From the NCBI GenBank assembly GCA_900618795.1, contig UYJD01000015.1, forward strand, positions 627,034 through 691,033: a stretch of 64,000 bases of DNA, given 5' to 3'. A program made the position numbers and the translations under genes. Shown piece by piece: positions 1 to 11,697 of this stretch. The number at the start of each line of letters is the position of its first letter. The first letter of the stretch is position 1. The stretch comes from Cyanodermella asteris (taxonomy: Eukaryota > Ascomycota > Lecanoromycetes > Ostropales > Stictidaceae). The notes under the pieces are model-generated. The model ran no database searches. It worked only from the letters and a program-made list of their open reading frames with translations, and was not told where the DNA came from.

Positions 1-126
1 GCCATGGCCGAGGTGGCCTCGCAAGGGTCAAGGCCGATGAGCACGCCGGCGCCCAAGACACATGCTGCAAACGTCGGCTTGGCATCAAGGGAAGAGTTTC
101 TCTTTTCTGTCGTGAACATGCGCTAA
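1..126. other. Possible gene fragment at left edge, strand undecided
   Basis: Both strands are open here. On the minus strand an ATG at 119 opens a frame of 39 codons running off the window, with a hydrophobic run (AACVLGAGVLIGL) that could be a membrane segment or signal. On the plus strand a frame from ATG at 4 ends at TAA 124-126 and could be the tail of a gene from outside. Neither product is recognisable, and the true gene cannot be chosen without flanking sequence. Confidence 0.2.
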
Positions 127-709
127 AGAAACTTCACTACCCAACGTCCGCTTTTCAATCCACATCTTCTGATGTCGCTTCAACCTTACGGACGGTCGAT
201 GATGTTTGTTGCGTGCAGGTGAGCGCCGGTCTAGATGCCATACGCCATGGTGCTCACCTCGGGCACGTCGAGCTCAGCACCGGAGGGCGCCGCTTCACAC
301 GACTGCTTGCCGCTTCCGGAAGCTCTGCGCCCTGACCTCGAGATTCATGCCTTCTTTCATCGCGCAATGCAACGACTTGCAGGTCCATAGCAGCCGTCTC
401 TTGATCCGTATCTCATTCCGTCACACTGCATCTCAAGTTTCTGTGGGCCCGGGACTTGTATCACTTCGAGCGCGGCTCTCAGTCACAACCTTCGGCTGAC
501 AGCCCTTTGAATCTGTCTCTCGCTCCTCATACAGTCGGCGCAAGACCTGAACGTGCAAAGAGAAGGATCACAAAGGGCCGGGAAAGCAGGAAGCTACCAG
601 CTCGATATCAAGTCTTTTTGGTGCCCGCCAACAACGCGAATGGGCATCGTTTAGCTCGTAACGCGAAGCCGCACCTCCATTGCGACGAGGAAAGTAGAAG
701 AGAAGCATT
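127..709. other. Intergenic region upstream of PDE1
   Basis: Short overlapping frames on both strands show no family resemblance. The stretch most likely holds the promoter and 5' leader of PDE1. I see no distinctive motif. Confidence 0.4.
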
Positions 710-2787
710 ATGGGCCAGGCGCAAGATATCGACAACAGATATGGGGCAGCATTCCAGATCGTTATATTGGTGAGCTATGACTCCCGGCAGATTGCAGCGA
801 CGCTCAGCCTCCCACGTTGTTTGCTCGTGCTGGTGGGATTCTGTCTCGGGAACCTGCTTACATGGATCTCGCGAGGCCGCCAATGACTACTCACCACTCG
901 GCTGGGCCATTTGCATTTATTGTGGGCTCGCATAGCGAAACATGCTGACCAACGTCACAGGGTGGAGGTGGAGGACCTGGCGAGAGCGACACGACAGGGA
1001 TATTGCTGAGGTCTACTTCGACTCGCTGGACAAAGAACTCGATCATAGCAGTCGATGCTGGCGTCCATCTATCTGCAATGGAAGACATTGTTCGACGGCA
1101 TCTGCCAAACGCCATCAGAGTGGCGCCCCCAACAAGGTCGATGGGTCGTTTCGATCACCTGCCACCGGTCCCTTCTTTGGCTTCGTATACGTCTTCTAGG
1201 GGCGCATCGAAAGCTAAGGGCAATCTGCATTTCTTCAGCCCTGTCACTGAGGCGCGTGGAAGTCGCGCGACATCGCCAAACAGTACTTCGAAAGAGGCGG
1301 CGAAGATGAATTATGTTTTGACGTCGGGACCGTTCACGGATCTGATGATTCCTTATGAGACCCCGTCTGCCATCGCTGCCTACATGCTTCGTAATCTTGT
1401 CTCGACAATAGTCGTTACACATCCTCATTTAGACCATCTTTCCGGGTTCGCGATCAACACCGCAGCGTTGGGAGGATCGAGGAAGAAGATCATTGCCGGT
1501 CTCCCGAAGACGGTTGAGGCGATCAAGACACACATATTCAACGATGTGATATGGCCGAACATGAGCGATGAGGATGGCGGTATTGGATTTGTATCGTACA
1601 ATCGCCTGGTAGAGGGAGGACACCCAGCCCTCGGCGACGACGACGCCTCTGGGTACAGCGAAATCTGCGATGGACTCGAGATCAAGGGCCGGACAGTGTC
1701 TCACGGCCATTGCATGAAACAGCACAGGCATAGAGGATCTGGCAGTCTCGAACCGACATCTCCAACCACCGAACGCCGTCGTTCACTCAGGATGGGCAGC
1801 TATTCTGCGCAATCCGGCATTTCTCACGGTGCTGTGCAGCACAATCTCGGTGGCGAGATGCAACACTTCCATGCGCCGACGACGCCCTCTCCTTATCGGT
1901 GCGTCATCGACAGTTCCGCTTTCTTTTTCCGCGACGAGGAGACTGGGAAAGAAGTCTTGATATTTGGCGACGTTGAACCCGACGAGATATCCGAAGAACC
2001 ACGAAACTTCATGGTCTGGGCGGATGCAGCTCCGAAAATTGCACGCGAATCGCTCGAAGCCATTTTTATTGAATGCTCGTATGACGACAGTCAACCGGAT
2101 GGCATGCTCTTCGGCCATCTGGCACCACGATGGGTTGTGCACGAGCTCGCTCAATTGGCTGGCAAGGTCACTGCATACAGATCGGGCACTCCTTTGGAGC
2201 AACTGCAGACGTTTGTCACTGCCGCCACGCCAAACTCGGCCCTGGCCGCCCATGTTACTGTTCCTGGAAGCGAAGCCAGTCAAGGAAGTGGCCGGAAGAG
2301 ACGGCGCACGGACAATGGCTCACAGGATACTGGAGAAGATCGATTGAATACCTCACCGCCACGCCACAAATCGAAGCTGCTTCACTTGAAGCTGAAGGCA
2401 GACACAGCACGTCCATCAATGCGTCGAGCTGGAAGTGCCATCAGCCCAATGTCGAGCCCGAGTGTTCCAGACGGCTACTTCGGTCGGGATGGCCAGGCGG
2501 GCCTAACGCACATGAATCACGTCGATAACATCGAGGATCAAAGCTCAGAGGTGCAGTCGAGCATAGAGGGCGACGCCGAGCAATTCGACGCTGCAGAACG
2601 GCCTGATGACGTCCCCCGACTGCCGCTGCAAGGTCTAAAAATCGTGATCATTCACGTCAAAGATCCGATGAAGGATGACCACGATGCTCGCGAGGTCATT
2701 TTGCGACAATGCAAGGAGCACGAAGCAAAAGCCAGACTCGGGTGTGAGTTCTACACGTGTAGCAGAGGGGACAGCATTTGGGTCTGA
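710..2787 (+). CDS. PDE1: Class II 3',5'-cyclic-nucleotide phosphodiesterase (PDE1, low-affinity cAMP PDE)
   Basis: Hydrolyses cAMP to AMP and damps cAMP/PKA signalling. Two exons: 710-769 and 961-2787. The intron (770-960) has a GTGAGC donor and CACAG acceptor in phase 0. Exon 1 ends in FQIVIL, and exon 2 opens with a glycine-rich GGGGGPGESDTTGILLRS stretch typical of the family N-terminus. The metal-binding signature HPHLDHLSGF lies near residues 174-183, followed by WPNMSDEDGG and VSHGHC, all class II PDE landmarks. A low-complexity serine/arginine-rich insertion near residues 250-290 and an acidic stretch before the C-terminus are typical of fungal members. The C-terminus ends in GDSIWV, also usual. 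The predicted protein is 628 residues. It converges on eIF2B gamma, leaving a 277-bp gap. Confidence 0.9.
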
Positions 2788-3064
2788 CCTGTTCCACTTT
2801 GGACTGGCGTCACTTGTGGTCAGCGGCTGTATCGGCGACTTTGAGACGGGGTTTATCGTATCTGAATTTAGCGCGGCGTTCGTGGGGTCGAAAGCAGAGC
2901 ATGCTCTCTCTGCATTGGTGTACTTGAGTTTGAGAAAGGAAGACCTGTGGGCGTGTCGCAGTTGTCAGGACACCCTTCACAGGCTAGATATCAATTATGA
3001 AAGCACGAAGGCCGTCCGTCCATCTAGACGTGCTTCCTTGCGTGAAATTCTTCGTGCAATCAGC

Positions 3065-4864
3065 TCACCCCATGATAATGTCTTCTCCTTCATCTTCATC
3101 GGCCTCGAAATCGCCCTCCTCGTCCAAGCCTTCAAATACCATAATGTCCTCCCCTTTCGACTCCGTCTCTTCAGCAACGGCATTTCCATCCTGCACCCTA
3201 CACTCCTTCAATATGCTCTCTTTCCCGATCCTCGCCCTCCGCCCGATGATGCAGTCTGTGAGCTGACACCTCTCCCCAATGACCACTTCGTCCATGAGCA
3301 AACACCTCGTAAGCCGAGCCCCCGATTTGATGACGCAATTCGGCCCGATGACAGATTCCTTGATGACCGACTTCTCCTCCACCTGCACGTTCTCGGCGAG
3401 CAGGCAATCGGACTTGGTCACGGTGCACCGCTGCGCAATGCCGGCCGGATGAGCAATCTTGGCCGCGTGCGCGAGCGGCGACGCGGCCTTGCCAGCATCC
3501 TCCACGGATTCGAGCCTGGCAAGCCGGAGCGAAACGCTGAGGAGAGTGGGCATGTTGTCGACCCGTCGGAGGAGCGTGCCCGGGGTCTTGAGCGGGTGCA
3601 CGTAGCCCAGGAAGGCTGAGACCTTGAGCTGCTGCTTCTGCGGTGGCGGGGCGGACAGGCCCGCATTCGACGACTTCCTGAGCGTGTCCTCGGCCGCGCT
3701 GGCTTCCACGTCGGTCGGTCTGGTCGAGCACATGGACATGACGTCCGGTTCGATGGTCCTCTCCCGCCACTGACGGCTCTCTTCGCCTCCCTCGCCCTCG
3801 AATATCTGTCGTAAGCCCAACTTGTCCCCGAAGCCGTCCTGCCACGTCGCCTTCGCCCAGTTTCCCACCACGTCCTCACTGACGCTGACCAGCTCGGGCG
3901 TCCTCTTCACCATCTCCAGGACCCATCGCGGGAAAATGTAAACGTGTGCGTCGCGGTACGAAGTCCGCATCTTGACTCGCCCGTTCCTCGCCAGCAACGC
4001 CGATCGCAGCGCCAGACTCTTCTCTTCCTCGAGAATGTCATTTAGCGTATCCGTCGGCATCACATACCGGACCTGCTCCAACATCGGTCTGATCGAGGTG
4101 TCCGCGGTCGGTACAATGGGTGCCGGGTACTGCGATGTGACGAGGAAGTCCGTCTCTTCGCCTTTGAACGCCTGATCGCCCTTGGTCGGGTACCAGACCC
4201 CGAGGCCGCCTTTGCGGGCAAACGCACCTTCGGCGGAGGGGTGCGAGCTGTTGTCGGGGTCATTCTGCTGGATTAGGTAGGATTCGATCAGGTGGTCGCC
4301 TGGTAGCTCGGTGACGATGTCGCAGGGTAGGACGACGAAGTCGCCCGTGATGGCTTTGCGGACTTCGGGTTGGCGAAGTACATCGGCTGTGCCGGATTCG
4401 TGGGTTAGATCGCTGGGAGCGATTATGTCGGGTCGAGGAAGCGGGAGGGAAGATAGGTGTGGGTTGACATTGAGGCATTCATCAATTGCTTTGGCGGACG
4501 CCGGTGGTGTGACGATGAAGATCTCTTGTTTGCATTAGATTGTTGCAACTGGTTTTAAATTCGAGAAGAGGGTCCAGCAAGGGGGCAGATTTTCGAAGAC
4601 AGGCTTTGTAGTGAAGCTCGCAATGAGCTGAAAGGACACGGAAAGAGCATTTTCAAACAACAAGAAATAGCAAGATGACATACCATTGACGCCCATTCGG
4701 TAGCAGTAGTCGAGAGCATACCAGATCATAGGCCGATTTGCGATTGGTATTGTCGCCTTCGGGAAGTCTTCGGGTTTGGTTGTGAACGTGCTGAGTGACG
4801 CTCCAGGACCGCAAAGCACTAGGGCCTGAAAGCCCGATATGGGCGTGTGTGTCGCGTGTGGCAT
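3065..4864 (-). CDS. GCD1: Translation initiation factor eIF2B subunit gamma
   Basis: A catalytic-side subunit of the eIF2B guanine-nucleotide exchange factor, which recycles eIF2-GDP during cytosolic translation initiation. Two exons: 4864-4684 and 4524-3065. The intron (4683-4525) has a GTATGT donor. The splice joins GVN to EIFIVTPPASAKAI. The N-terminal half is a nucleotidyltransferase-like fold: FQALVLCGPG near residue 12, PKATIPIANRPMIWYALDYC, then DFVVLPCDIVTELPGDHL. The C-terminal third has left-handed beta-helix hexapeptide repeats (VIGPNCVIKSGARL, CIIGRRARIGKESIL) and an acidic tail. The ATG at 4864 was chosen over an upstream non-ATG extension. The length of 546 residues fits fungal orthologues. 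The epsilon subunit shares both domains but carries an extra W2 domain, which is absent here. Confidence 0.88.
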
Positions 4865-5215
4865 CGTGCTACCTTTGAGGGGCAATAAACATGAAATGAG
4901 TGGCGTCTTCGAATGCGCGAGTGTCAATCATGCGACTTCGACGCCTTTTGAAGCGGGGAGCGCGGGATGGAGCATGCGCGCGCGACTTCGATAACCAGTA
5001 CTCGAGTGTCGGTGATGAAGCAGTCGAACTTTAAGATCAGTCGATTGTCTCGATATCCGCTTACCAGAAACCTTCTGGGTGTATGCCGAACTTGGGTGTG
5101 GGGGAAATATGTGTAAAACCAGATCTGCGCAAGGTGAGGAAAATCAGCTCCTCCGTTTTCATTTGAGTCATACCACGCTTCCAAGTGGCATTCATCGCAA
5201 CGACAACCACCCAAG
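4865..5215. promoter_or_regulatory. Shared divergent promoter of eIF2B gamma and prefoldin 4
   Basis: This 351-bp gap separates two genes transcribed away from each other, so it must hold both promoters. I see no clear TATA box or known factor site. The minus-strand frame across it has no family resemblance. Confidence 0.5.
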
Positions 5216-5819
5216 ATGATGTTAAACAGGCGCATGGTGCGTTCCGGACAGTAGGACGTTCTGCGAGAAACTACTGATCTTTGTATAAAAGCTATCGCCC
5301 GAAGACGAAGCCGCGGCCAGCCAAGATGAACAGCAGGTCCGGAAAGAAGACCAGGACAAGATCAATCGATTCAGCGCCCTGAATAACCGCGAGTCGAATC
5401 TCGAGGAAGCTTTGAAAGCCAAACAGGTACGGAATTACGGGGTCATCGATCAGCACACGGGCTTACTGACATTGCCATAGAAGGAGAAGGAGGACCTGGA
5501 AGAGGTCTCTGGCGAGCTCGAGCTTGCAGACGAGGATGACAAGGTGCCGTACGTCTACTTGCCCCGTCCGTTTTGTTCGGATCTGCTTTTGTAGGACCTA
5601 TGTGGTAAGAGCTTACCGGTTTCTAGCTACAAAATTGGTGACTCGTTCATCCATTTGCCGGTATCAGAGGTTCAGGAGCTACTCTCATCGAACGTGGAGC
5701 GAGTAGATCAGGAAGTATCCGACATGGAAGAGAAGCTGGGCGGTCTTCGAGAGGAGATGCAGACTTTGAAAGTTGCTCTCTATGCGCGCTTCGGTCGCAG
5801 CATCAACCTTGAAGTTTGA
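5216..5819 (+). CDS. GIM3: Prefoldin subunit 4
   Basis: A beta-type subunit of the hexameric prefoldin chaperone, which delivers nascent actin and tubulin to the CCT chaperonin in the cytosol. Four exons: 5216-5236, 5292-5426, 5481-5548 and 5627-5819. All introns are GT-AG and frames join cleanly. The product is 138 residues. Landmarks are MLSPEDEAAA, then VRKEDQDKINRFSALNNRE, KEKEDLEEVSGELELADED, VPYKIGDSFIHLPVSEVQE and the C-terminal LKVALYARFGRSINLEV. Two coiled-coil helices flank the short beta hairpin, as in other prefoldin beta subunits. The first exon codes for only seven residues (MMLNRRM). The second of the two tandem ATGs could be the real start. Confidence 0.88.
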
Positions 5820-6062
5820 AGCTTCTCGTTCGACGAGACTACAAGACGAAGAGAGCCCACGGCCCATCCACGAGACGCCAATGCGCCTGCCCGCTTCCCG
5901 CTCCAAACTACAAGGGCAGGCTGGATAGCTATTCCACGAGAAACATTCACAGCATTGTAAACGATTCGACGAGCCGAGGAAACAGGAACGTTGACCGAAT
6001 CGCTATATGGGGTATCTCATGATAATTGACAAACATAACCGTCAATCGTGCATCCACCACGC

Positions 6063-7184
6063 TCATTTGACGCGGACTCTCCGCTCCTCTTCGTCCTTTC
6101 GAGCCTCGACTCTCTCCAAAAAGTCTCTTCTTTCAAGGTAATTACCCTTCGCCTTCGCCGCCTTGTCTAGCTCCTCCTTGTCGCCCATAGCCTCAACATG
6201 TGCGACCCAATCCATTTTGCTCTTCTCGACCACATTGACCTTCTTCGTTGCCTTTGCACTCTTCTGCACGGCGTCCTCCGTATGCCATCCTAGCTTGCTC
6301 TTGTCCACTACGCGTAGACGATTGCCCGCATCCGAGTCGGCAAGGATGTTTGTCGGGAGACCCTTCACGACACCGGTCGGGTTCGGGTCCCACAGAGATA
6401 TACGCCGTAACGGACGGAGGAGAGGCTCACCGGTATCGGGGTGTCGCTTCGCTTTGGACGTTGCAGCCGACTCATTGCCAGTGTGACCGTCTGTAGCGAT
6501 CGGCCCCTCTGGGTGATCTTTGAGCCATTTCTGAGCTTCTGCGGACGAGCGCGGGACCAGTTTCTTTGCGATTTGGACTTCGCCGGCGAACTTGTAGGTC
6601 TCTTCGATCTCGATCAAATCATCCACGCGCTCCTGCGGTGCCTCCTTTTCTTCGCCCTTCTTGGTATCCCCATCTTTCGGCTTGTCCTCTGGATCTATAG
6701 GCTCCTGTTTTTGGGAGATGATTGCTGTCCTCGCGTTCGGGTCGTTCATCTCCGCCCACAGGACTTCGACGTCTATTGTGCTCCCCTCCGTCGTGGCCAG
6801 TGGTCGCCTCGCTTGTTCTTCCGCTGCTGTAGCCCTCATTCTCCGTGTCTTGACAAAGCCGCCCTCTCCACCACTCTCGTCGCCATCGCCTTCACCACCT
6901 ACTTGCTTCTTCCTCCTTTTCGACCCTCGCTTCACGATAGCCTCGTCCCCGGAGTTCTCGAATCCCACATCTTCGGCTTCTTCGTCGGCCTTTGGGCCGC
7001 GTTTCCGCTTGCCTTTGGCGGGCTTCGCAGTGGCGCTGCCTGGAGCATCATCTGCTTCATCTTCGCTTGAGACATCGCCATCACCGTCGGGCGCTGTGGC
7101 CGTGGGATCAAAGTCTTCGTCTTCGGATTCATTGTACGAGTCTTCGTCCGGGGGCGGGCTGTTTGCGGGATCGGCAAGAGACAT
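6063..7184 (-). CDS. SWC5: SWR1-complex protein 5 (BCNT/CFDP1 family)
   Basis: A subunit of the SWR1 chromatin remodeller that exchanges H2A for H2A.Z in nucleosomes. It is an intronless frame of 373 residues. The N-terminal half is strongly acidic and lysine-rich (DEDSYNESEDEDFDP, then KGKRKRGPKADEEAED), as expected for an H2A-H2B-binding disordered tail. The C-terminal BCNT domain occupies roughly residues 290-373, with KSKMDWVAHVEAMGDKEEL and GNYLERRDFLERVEARKDEE. These match the family's conserved W and the YLERxxFLERV core. The frame is open for seven codons upstream, but only to a TTG, so the ATG at 7184 is taken as the start. Confidence 0.87.
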   Translation of the reverse strand: MSLADPANSPPPDEDSYNESEDEDFDPTATAPDGDGDVSSEDEADDAPGSATAKPAKGKRKRGPKADEEAEDVGFENSGDEAIVKRGSKRRKKQVGGEGDGDESGGEGGFVKTRRMRATAAEEQARRPLATTEGSTIDVEVLWAEMNDPNARTAIISQKQEPIDPEDKPKDGDTKKGEEKEAPQERVDDLIEIEETYKFAGEVQIAKKLVPRSSAEAQKWLKDHPEGPIATDGHTGNESAATSKAKRHPDTGEPLLRPLRRISLWDPNPTGVVKGLPTNILADSDAGNRLRVVDKSKLGWHTEDAVQKSAKATKKVNVVEKSKMDWVAHVEAMGDKEELDKAAKAKGNYLERRDFLERVEARKDEEERRVRVK

Positions 7185-7817
7185 GACGCGAAGAGACAGT
7201 TTCAAGATGTGGAGAAGCTGCGCTTGAACAGGCGAGAGGAGAGAACGAGTAGGAATGCGGCGTTCGCGACTATCGCGTGAACATTAGTCTCCAACCGGAT
7301 GGCGGCGCGCAGAGCCTCAAAGTGCTCAAAGTCGGCAGGTGGTCCGTGCTCTCTGTAAGTGTGTCATGGCGGCGAAACTTGCTCAAGCCTGTCAGCTCAA
7401 ATTGAACGTCGAGTCTCGAAGCGTGAAAGTTCTGAGAAGGATGAGAACCTTTCATTGCTCGGCGCCGGCGACGCAGACTTGCATTGGTGGTCGTTGCAGT
7501 GGATGCGGCTTCAACGTTTTGTTCAGCATCGTATTAGATTGACGTAACAGTTAAGATACGGTCGGGACGATCAAATAACTCGATGCTGTCACAATGCATC
7601 GCAAGTGAAAGGCTCATAGGTGCTCATTCAACATTGATACTTGATTGTCGAACCTACAACAGCAGCCCGCCTGATAGTGAAACCGCTAATCTGAAATGCT
7701 ATGCGATTTACTGCACCCACCGCAGCGCCTCGATTCGGCCAAAATCACTATCATGAATTTTGCACCTTGAATGTTCTCGTCATCGCGTCATCATCTCGAG
7801 TCTCTCACACTCAGTTT
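7185..7817. other. Intergenic: SWC5 promoter and nuclease 3' flank
   Basis: Only short frames without family resemblance are present. It should contain the SWC5 promoter on the left and the 3' end of the secreted nuclease transcript on the right. Confidence 0.4.
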
Positions 7818-8755
7818 TTACAAGCCCGTGCTGCCGGTGGCGATCAAGTTCAGCCACGCCGCAAGCCTGTATCCAGCCCTAGCAAGCAGCTCCTCAATCG
7901 TCGCCTCAACACCGCTCGCGTAATCGCCGCTCAAATCCTGGCCCCTGACAGCATCGACACCATCCGGAATGACGACGGTGCAGACGTAGCTGTTGGCATC
8001 CGACGCGAACGTCATGGCCGAATCACGGATGCTGCTCTCGGAGCTGAGGTCGATGCCGTTCAACCAGCCCGACTTCTTGGACTCGTAGGCGCCGGAGTTG
8101 AGAGCCTTGACGAGCTTGGCAGAGAAGGTCTTTGCGTGGGCGAGCGACGCGCTGCCGGCATCGGAGTTGATAATGTACGTGTCCCAGACGGCGTGCAGGT
8201 TGGTGGAGGTGCTGCCGTAGGTCACGTCGACGGTGTTACCGCCGACATCGAGGTTTTCGTCGTGGAGGGGCTGGTGAATATCGCCGAGGAAGTGGACGAT
8301 GAATTTGAGGGCGCTGAACTGGTCGCTGTTCTCATCGTTGACGAATTGGGTCTGTAGGACTTGGCGTCAGTGGACTATACATCGAGTGTGGGGAACTGTC
8401 TGTGGACAATACTCACGTAGTTGGTGATTGCCGAAACGACACAGCCTCCGTCACCGCAGTCTCGGTCAAAGTCGACGCCGCAGGAGTGTGGGGGGTCATC
8501 CTGGGCATCGATAAAGTGAAGTGGAGCGGACCATCTGCCAGCACTGGTGTAGCGATAGGTATCGGCCCAAGTAGCAACGTTGGCGAGATAGTCGCTGCTG
8601 GTATCGTCAAGGATGTTCTGTGCCCAGGAGACAGTGTCACTGGAGAGGTAGGATTGGGCGACGTAGGCAACGGTCTCGTGGCCGGTAGCGCCCCAGGCCG
8701 AGACTTGAGGGAGAGCGGCGCCCAGCAGGGCAGCGGCGGCGGCGATAGACTTCAT
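7818..8755 (-). CDS. Secreted S1/P1-type zinc nuclease
   Basis: A single-strand-specific endonuclease and 3'-nucleotidase of the S1/P1 family, secreted and active at acid pH in known members. Two exons: 8755-8417 and 8351-7818. The 65-nt intron joins ITNY to TQFVND. A signal peptide (MKSIAAAAALLGAALPQVSA) should be cut just before Trp21, whose free amino group and side chain help bind zinc in the family. Further zinc ligands are visible in WGATGHE, WADTYR, LHFID, FIVHFLGDIHQPLH and NLHAVWD. Cysteines in HSCGVDFDRDC and GGCVV fit the conserved disulfides. The 290-residue length is normal. The likely role is nucleic-acid scavenging outside the cell. Upstream non-ATG codons were ignored. Confidence 0.9.
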
Positions 8756-9887
8756 GATAACTAGGGAAAGCGAGACGAGGAGAGAGACTTTGGACGAATT
8801 CTTCAGGAGCACGGCACGAAGAAAGGACAGAAGAGAAAAATCAGCACATCACATGGGAGATATATGTGCGCGAGACTTGTGTGGTACCTGGTGGACTTTG
8901 CCAGTGTGACCAGTACATAGTGGACTCGGTAGCATCCACTCGCTTGGGACGGCGTGATGCTAAGCATTCGAAGTGTGATTTCGGGACGAAGTGCATTGTG
9001 CGAGCTATCCTCGATGGGCTGGTAGGCCGAAAGCCTGTAGAAAACAAGACATTTAGGACGTTCGTGCTAAGCAGGGCTAGCGTATGCAGAGCCAATGAAG
9101 TGGCCACGGGCTATCTCACGTCGCGATGGAGTGGTGCCACCAGCTTCATCGGCGGGCGCCACCCGTGAGGATCTGCAAGCTAGTCGTCAAGCCGTTCGAG
9201 AGGCGCTGGAAGCAAGAGAGAGCAGGGAGACGATACGGTTGCGTCGGGGCAGAGAAAGAGAGGAAGCGCAACGTCGGTGGAGACGCTGCAAGATGGCGTA
9301 CCGTTGATTGCCAAGATCAGCTGCCGCGGAACGCACCAATCGGCGGCGGAAAGACGTGGATTCGATGCTTCGACGGGCGACGCTAGAAGACTCGCAGATC
9401 CGGGGCGACGCCCCTTTCTGGCAAGTCCAGCGTTTGCTATCACCACGGTTCAGTCTGCTTCGCGTTGCTCTGTCACCCTGTCCTGGCCGTGAGCCATTTC
9501 TCAACAGGAGGTTTGAGCCGTATTAAGTCGTTCTTGGCTGCTGGCTTATCGCGTGCGCCAAGCTGTCATTCTTACTGGCGCAGCTTCACTTATGATCGGC
9601 TAACACAAGGCCGGGACAGCAATATGTCGTTGTCGAGTCGTTCATCTCCGGTGCTTTGTACTTACCAGACCACCTGCACAAGGAGCTGCGTCTGTACTTC
9701 CCCTGGTCGCTGTCCGGTGCCGTAGAAAGGTGGATCCAGAGGGAGGGTCAAGAGAGCCGAAGCTGCTCGGTATCTCCTTGCTGGCACCAATGCGAACGTC
9801 CCTGCATGTCACCTGGTTCGCGTAGAAAGTGGCTGAAGGAAGTGGTTTCATATAGTACAGATATCTCGCTTCTCGCAATCATGTCTG
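8756..9887. other. Intergenic region of 1.1 kb
   Basis: Several frames of 60-105 codons overlap on both strands, arginine-rich in places. None resembles a known protein or has convincing splice structure. It holds the nuclease promoter and the DUS1 3' flank. Confidence 0.4.
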
Positions 9888-11697
9888 CTATCCTGCGACC
9901 ATGGCTTCCTTGGGGATCTCATCTCGCGCCAGGCCATCCCCAGCATCCACTTTTTCGCGTGCTGATTCAAGATGGCCTGTGCCCTCTGGTGCCGCATCCT
10001 TTGCTGCCTCCTCCTCTTGCTTCTGTTTCTGCATCTTCTTCAATTCCTTCTTGCTCAGGCTCAGCGAGCCCTTCTCCAGGGCCTCTTTGGGTAACGGTCG
10101 GACGTATGGCTGGCATACCCACCACGGTCGCTTGCATGCTTTCACCGCTGCTACCGAGCTTTCGTGGTCGGCAAGGTCCTGAGACTGTTTCTCAGTCTGG
10201 GATATTCTCGCCTCTTCAATGGCTTCCTCAAACTTTGATGGATCAGCTTCATATTCGAGAAGTCCTTCCTTGACAGCCTCTTCCACGAGTCTGAGGACGT
10301 TCTCAAAAGCAGCGATATCGCCTGCGCGACTCTTTGCAAGTGCATCTCGAACGTTGATATGCCGCGAGACTAGAGGCCTCAGCATATGGAACAGATGGGC
10401 CTGCATACCCGTCACATTCGGAGACATGGGAAAGTCTGACTCGGAATTCCGGTTGTTTCGTTTCCGTCTCTTCTTTGGCCTCTCACTATCCTCATTAGTC
10501 TCTGTTTGTGCTTCCGCCACGGAAGTCTCTTCCACTGGCGCGGATGAAGTTGCCTCTTCTCCAAGGGGCGGATCTGACGGCAGGAAAAGCGGTCTCCGCT
10601 GTGGTATCGGCTTTTGTAGCACGTATTCGTGGATGATGTCCAAATACCTGCGAAACACGGCATCCATCCTGAAGCCGCCTTTGCCGTCCCTACCCCTCCA
10701 GTACTCCCGGCCTTCCTCGCCAACGGGAGGCGGTGTTGCGAATATCGTAGGGTCTGCCAAATTTCCCTCGGCGCTCATGACACCGTCGACACCCGTGACC
10801 TCCAAACATCTTGCAATGTCGTCGTGTCGCAGAATGTTCCCGTTCGCAAACATGACCACCTCTTTTGGAAGATTGTCTCTGACATACCGAATCATCTGCC
10901 AGTCCGCCAGTCCCGTCAGATGGCCCTTTTGCTCCCTTCGTCTTCCGTGCACGGTCAGGATGCTCGCGCCGGCATCGACTATTCGCTTCGCATATTCCAG
11001 CGTCTTTTCCCGCGTTTCGAGGACACGAATCTTGGCCGTGACCGGGACATCAAGCTCCTTGTGTAATGTGCTGATCAGACTCACGACAAGATCCCAGTCC
11101 TCTTGTAAGAAGGCTCCATACTTTCCCTTCCGAGCAATGCCCTGTGGACACCCCAGGTTCAAGTCCACGGCATCGCAGTGCGGCTGCACCCACCTGGCAG
11201 CCTTGAGCAGCTCCTGCGGATCGTTCGCGCAAAACTGCACCGTCAACGGCCGATCCACATCTTCCCGACCATCCAAATACGCCTTGCCCGGCTCCAGCTT
11301 CTGCCCAACCGGCCCAGGCGCCTCGCCAAAGCCATCTCGCGTCGGCTGAAAATTGTGGTTGCGATACTTTTCCGTCTCGTTGAACATGCGCGCGTGTATC
11401 ATGGGCGAGTAACACAGCACGCCCTTGCGAGCTTCGGGCTTCACGAAGGAGCGGGTGAGCATTCGCCATGCCTGTGAAAGCAGGGTACCGTGTCAGCCAT
11501 TTCCAATGCACTACCTAGACANNNNNNNNNNNNNNNNNNNNNNNNNGGTGAAAAGAGCATACGAACTCGGACTGGTCGACCATGGGCGCCAGGATCAGTT
11601 TGGGGCTTCCGATGCTCTCGTAGAAAGCACGGCCGTGGAGTTTTGTCGGCCGGACGCTGGGGGTTGCCTCCGCCGAGGAGGCTGTCGCTGCTGACAT
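9888..11697 (-). CDS. DUS1: tRNA-dihydrouridine synthase 1
   Basis: A flavoenzyme that reduces uridine to dihydrouridine at positions 16 and 17 of the tRNA D-loop. Two exons: 11697-11563 and 11471-9888. The intron (11562-11472) contains the 25-N gap, so its true length is unknown. The splice joins APMVDQSEF to AWRMLTRSF, reconstituting the family's FMN-binding start. The active-site cysteine lies in LNLGCPQGIARKGKYGAFL near residue 153. ILTVHGRRREQKGHLTGLADW and VVMFANGNILRHDDIARC complete the TIM-barrel signature. A lysine/arginine-rich insertion (RPKKRRKRNNRN) and a basic coiled-coil C-terminus follow. The predicted protein is 572 residues, somewhat longer than yeast Dus1. It is transcribed head-on to nothing; the next upstream gene lies on the same strand. 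Confidence 0.88.
11522..11546. other. Assembly gap (25 N) inside the DUS1 intron
   Basis: A run of exactly 25 N. It falls within the DUS1 intron, between the donor at 11562 and the acceptor at 11472, so the coding frame is unaffected. The identical size of the second gap suggests a fixed-length placeholder. Confidence 0.95.

Noticed and set aside
206-773. Two overlapping short ORFs left of PDE1
   Set aside because: One starts at TTG and both have Arg/Ser-rich shadow composition. The second overlaps PDE1 exon 1 in another frame.
10219-11349. 376-codon plus-strand ORF
   Set aside because: It lies antisense to the conserved DUS1 exon and has Ser/Arg/Cys-rich shadow composition.
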